Assembly: GCA_026986885.1 (NCBI GenBank)
Contig: JALSNT010000542.1
Coordinates: forward strand, 1-8,088
Reading direction: 5' to 3'
Length of the DNA stretch: 8,088 nt
DNA from: Desulfobulbaceae bacterium
Lineage (GTDB): Bacteria > Desulfobacterota > Desulfobulbia > Desulfobulbales > Desulfobulbaceae
A model generated the notes under the pieces. That model saw nothing but the letters and a program-made list of their open reading frames with translations. It did no database searches and was not told the DNA's origin. The number at the start of each line of letters is the position of its first letter. Position 1 is the stretch's first letter. This document shows, piece by piece, positions 6,547 to 8,088 of the stretch. The translations under genes were made by a program, and so were the position numbers.

Positions 6547-7050
6547 ATGTCCTTTGCAAACAGGCTCATAAAGTACCGAAAAAATAAACAGTTGACCCAA
6601 CAGGAACTTGCTGAACGGGCCGGAGTGGGTATTTCACAGATTAGACGCTATGAAAAAGGGAGTTCTTCTCCCACGCTGGAAGTAATCAAGAATTTGGCTC
6701 TTACGCTTGGCGTATCAACCGATGAACTGATTTTTGAGACCAATGAAAGAATTGCAGCCAGTAGGATTCTGGACAAGGAGCTTTTGCGACAGTTTGAAAC
6801 AGTATCCAGTCTGACTTCTCGTGATATAGATGCAGTCAAGACTGTTCTTGAAAGCATCATCATTAAGAACAGGATTGAGGAAATCCTGCCGGGCCAGAGT
6901 AAAGAACGCAGCTGGGAAGAAGACATGCGCCAAGTACAGAAGAAGTTCAGGAATAAGACGCCTAATTATTCCGAGCAGGAAATTGAAGACATTATCAATG
7001 AGGCAGTAACCGAGGTAAGGGCTGAAGAAACGTCCCCGGAAAGAGGTTAA
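6547..7050 (+). CDS. XRE-family antitoxin/repressor with PIN-antitoxin-like tail
   Basis: The 167-residue protein has three parts. Residues ~5-62 are a Cro/C1-type HTH (LTQQELAERAGVGISQIRRYEKG at 16-38, then LALTLGVSTDEL). Residues ~64-115 are a helical segment (LRQFETVSSLTSRDIDAVKTV...) seen in phage-like XRE regulators. Residues ~122-160 form an acidic, amphipathic tail (SWEEDMRQVQ ... YSEQEIEDIINEAVTEVRAE) resembling toxin-binding ends of PIN-toxin antitoxins. It likely neutralises the PIN toxin encoded 4 bp downstream and represses the operon. The start is backed by AGGGAG 10 nt upstream. The promoter region carries direct repeats that could be its operator. That the tail is the toxin-binding part is my inference; a plain XRE regulator is the alternative. 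Confidence 0.82.
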   Translation: MSFANRLIKYRKNKQLTQQELAERAGVGISQIRRYEKGSSSPTLEVIKNLALTLGVSTDELIFETNERIAASRILDKELLRQFETVSSLTSRDIDAVKTVLESIIIKNRIEEILPGQSKERSWEEDMRQVQKKFRNKTPNYSEQEIEDIINEAVTEVRAEETSPERG

Positions 7051-7054
7051 CCAG

Positions 7055-7489
7055 TTGGTGGAGCATAAACTTGTTGCTGTTATTGACACCAACCTCTTTA
7101 TCAGCGGACTATTTGGCCGGAACACGGTAACAGCGCAGCTTCAGGAACTTTGGATTCAACAGCAATTCCAGCTCGGAACATCCCTGGAGATCATGAAGGA
7201 AGTTATCCGGGTTTTACAGTATCCACGAGTTAAGAAACACCTCATAGATGATGAAGAAACAGTCAGAAGATTTTTCCGCCTTGTTTTTCGTAAAGCCATA
7301 GTTGCACGAGATGATTTCCAGACAGGCAGGATCGTTGATGATCCGACTGACAACAAGTTTCTTGCCTGTGCCCTGGAGATCAAGGCGGATTACATTGTTT
7401 CAGGTGACAACCACCTGCTTTCTCTCAAGCATTCTCATGGCACCCAGATCGTTGATGCAGCATCATTCATTAAAAAAATAACCGGTTAA
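7055..7489 (+). CDS. PIN-domain RNase toxin of a type II toxin-antitoxin pair
   Basis: The 144 residues form a single PIN domain, a Mg2+-dependent ribonuclease fold, most like the COG1569-type putative toxins. Candidate metal-binding acids are all present: D11 in VIDTN, E49 (or E45) in SLEIMKEVIRVLQYPRV, D96/D99 in DDPTDNKFLACALE, and D118 in VSGDNHLL. The enzyme should therefore be active and would cut RNA when not held by its antitoxin. The start is TTG at 7055, with GAGG (7043-7046) 8 nt upstream overlapping the end of the antitoxin gene; GTG at 7058 is the alternative. The 4-bp gap and shared orientation mark it as the second gene of the operon. Its stop codon lies inside a 27-bp repeat that recurs 207 bp downstream. 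Confidence 0.88.
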   Translation: MVEHKLVAVIDTNLFISGLFGRNTVTAQLQELWIQQQFQLGTSLEIMKEVIRVLQYPRVKKHLIDDEETVRRFFRLVFRKAIVARDDFQTGRIVDDPTDNKFLACALEIKADYIVSGDNHLLSLKHSHGTQIVDAASFIKKITG

Positions 7490-7511
7490 TGCCGGGGCGC
7501 ATTGTGCCGCT
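7485..7511. repeat. 27-bp repeat, copy 1, overlapping the toxin stop codon
   Basis: The core ATGCCGGGGCGCATTGT begins at 7489, the last base of the toxin stop codon, and extends to CGCT at 7511. It matches copy 2 (7692-7718) at 24 of 27 positions, the differences being A/C at 7488 and GC/AT at 7506-7507. Similarity ends sharply after CGCT. Confidence 0.75.
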
Positions 7512-7691
7512 TCCTGGTGGTCACTCTGTTTGCTGAAAAAGAAAAAACCGCAAACAGTGCGTTGATCAGATCGCTTGGCTTTGGGGCAATTTGTCGGTAA
7601 ACCGGAGGCTTGACCCCATTTTCTGCTTTTCTGACAGCATAAAATAAATCTGTCCCCTTTTTCTTAAGTATGGTGTCCCCTGAATTCCGGT
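7512..7691. other. Non-coding stretch with TGTCCCC motifs, possible REP or transposase debris
   Basis: No gene is supported here. CTGTTTGC (7526-7533) pairs with GCAAACAG (7550-7557) around an A-rich 16-nt loop, but no T-run follows, so it is not a clear terminator for the toxin gene. TGTCCCC occurs at 7651-7657 (followed by T-rich DNA) and at 7674-7680, with CTTGACCCC at 7612-7620 nearby. I recall similar motifs recurring around REP-associated Y1 transposases; no transposase frame is present. Minus-strand open frames across this stretch contain the repeat translated at both ends and look artefactual. Confidence 0.35.
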
Positions 7692-7718
7692 GTTCATGCC
7701 GGGGCGCATTGTATCGCT
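7692..7718. repeat. 27-bp repeat, copy 2
   Basis: Same orientation as copy 1 and 207 bp downstream of it, with the shared core ATGCCGGGGCGCATTGT at 7696-7712. The two copies frame the TGTCCCC-motif stretch, as expected for a short inserted or duplicated unit. Confidence 0.75.
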
Positions 7719-7846
7719 CAAGGGGCACGACGCCGGCTTTATCGGTGATTCAGTCGTCTGCCCGGAGTTTGCCGCCGGAGGCGGGAAGTTTGGAGGAGCC
7801 ACCGGACAATGTCCGCTTTCGCGGAGCTCAACCAGACCTACACGGC
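7719..7846. other. GC-rich non-coding stretch with short hairpins
   Basis: This DNA is richer in GC than the toxin-antitoxin region before it. It contains two tight inverted repeats: CCGCC-GGA-GGCGG (7772-7784) and CGGAC-AAT-GTCCG (7803-7815). The second lies ~30 bp past the stop of the minus-strand gene that follows and lacks a T-run there, so a terminator role is weak. No gene is supported. Confidence 0.4.
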
Positions 7847-8088
7847 TTACCTTTCAACAAATTCGACCACAGCAAAGGAAGAAAACAGCCACTTGCCCTC
7901 AATCTTTTTCGCGGTAATGTCCAGTTCATAGGCATCGGCGATGCGGTCGTCAACGGTTTTTCGGTTCAGGCGCAACGTAGTGGTCAGGGCGGCATTGTCT
8001 CCTTCAAGACTGGTGAAGGAAGTATCATAAAAGGTGAAGGTAGTGCCGATAAGTCTTTTTTTCAACATCAGGACACGATTACTTATCT
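7847..8088 (-). CDS. C-terminal part of an unidentified protein, possibly NTF2-like (partial)
   Basis: The frame is open from the right edge of the window to TAA at 7847-7849, giving ~80 residues; ISNRV-L precedes the internal ATG at 8068, so the true start is probably outside the window. The segment alternates predicted strands (GTTFTFYDTSFTSLEGDNAA, TTTLRLNRKTV, AYELDITAKKIEGKWLFSSF, AVVEFV). The D-N-A-A-L-T-T-T-L followed by L-x-x-x-K-x-x-G-K-W-L pattern is typical of NTF2-like (SnoaL-type) alpha+beta cone folds, where the last strands carry GKWLI. No signal or catalytic motif can be judged from the fragment. The fold is a tentative inference and the function unknown. Confidence 0.55.
   Translation of the reverse strand, partial: ISNRVLMLKKRLIGTTFTFYDTSFTSLEGDNAALTTTLRLNRKTVDDRIADAYELDITAKKIEGKWLFSSFAVVEFVER

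Noticed and set aside
7486..7802. Minus-strand frames of 78-80 codons downstream of the toxin
   Set aside because: One begins and ends near the 27-bp repeat (NAPRH translated twice). There is no ribosome site or domain, and the translation is a product of repeat and TGTCCCC-motif DNA.
1..8088. CRISPR array, tRNA or rRNA genes
   Set aside because: I found no regularly spaced repeats and no cloverleaf or rRNA-like stretches on either strand.

Overview
The window looks like a chromosomal segment from a moderate-GC, anaerobic or respiratory bacterium. A Desulfobacterota-type (delta-proteobacterial) host is my best inference. The grounds are a seven-heme c-type cytochrome with a non-heme N-terminal domain, an HDOD-GGDEF signalling protein, a stand-alone BFD-type [2Fe-2S] protein, and long structured intergenic DNA. 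No rRNA or other taxonomic marker is present, so this is not proven.

Left part (1-2425, + strand): the tail of an unidentified gene, a small [2Fe-2S] BFD-like protein, and about 500 bp without a gene that contains a striking array of hairpins (640-804). An HDOD-GGDEF diguanylate cyclase with intact catalytic and inhibitory motifs follows. It ends at a symmetric, probably bidirectional, intrinsic terminator.

Middle part (2493-5304, - strand): class II fumarase (fumC), followed 112 bp downstream on the same strand by an exported seven-heme cytochrome. The cytochrome meets the diguanylate cyclase tail to tail. The fumarase is a core TCA-cycle enzyme. The cytochrome presumably handles electrons in the periplasm or at the cell surface, and any functional link between the two is only positional.

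Right part (5576-8088): an accessory region with clear genome decay. A comM/yifB (Mg-chelatase-like AAA+) gene survives only as its C-terminal third and is cut at about 6058-6061. Directly at the break lies a small, possibly decayed HTH gene, then what may be the last ~22 codons of a short-chain dehydrogenase. An intact type II toxin-antitoxin pair comes next, with a 4-bp gap between genes: an XRE-family DNA-binding protein with a PIN-antitoxin-like acidic tail (6547-7050), and a PIN-domain RNase toxin (7055-7489). It has its own extended -10 promoter and upstream 9-bp direct repeats. Starting at the toxin stop codon is a 27-bp repeat whose second copy lies 207 bp further on. Between the copies are TGTCCCC motifs of a kind often seen near REP/Y1-transposase debris. 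The window closes with the C-terminus of an unidentified minus-strand protein.

The best candidates for something under-described are the mosaic XRE-plus-tail antitoxin with its PIN partner, the unexplained hairpin array upstream of the diguanylate cyclase, and the seven-heme cytochrome family with the AWNDLGMHC domain. None of these is demonstrably a wholly new system from the sequence alone.
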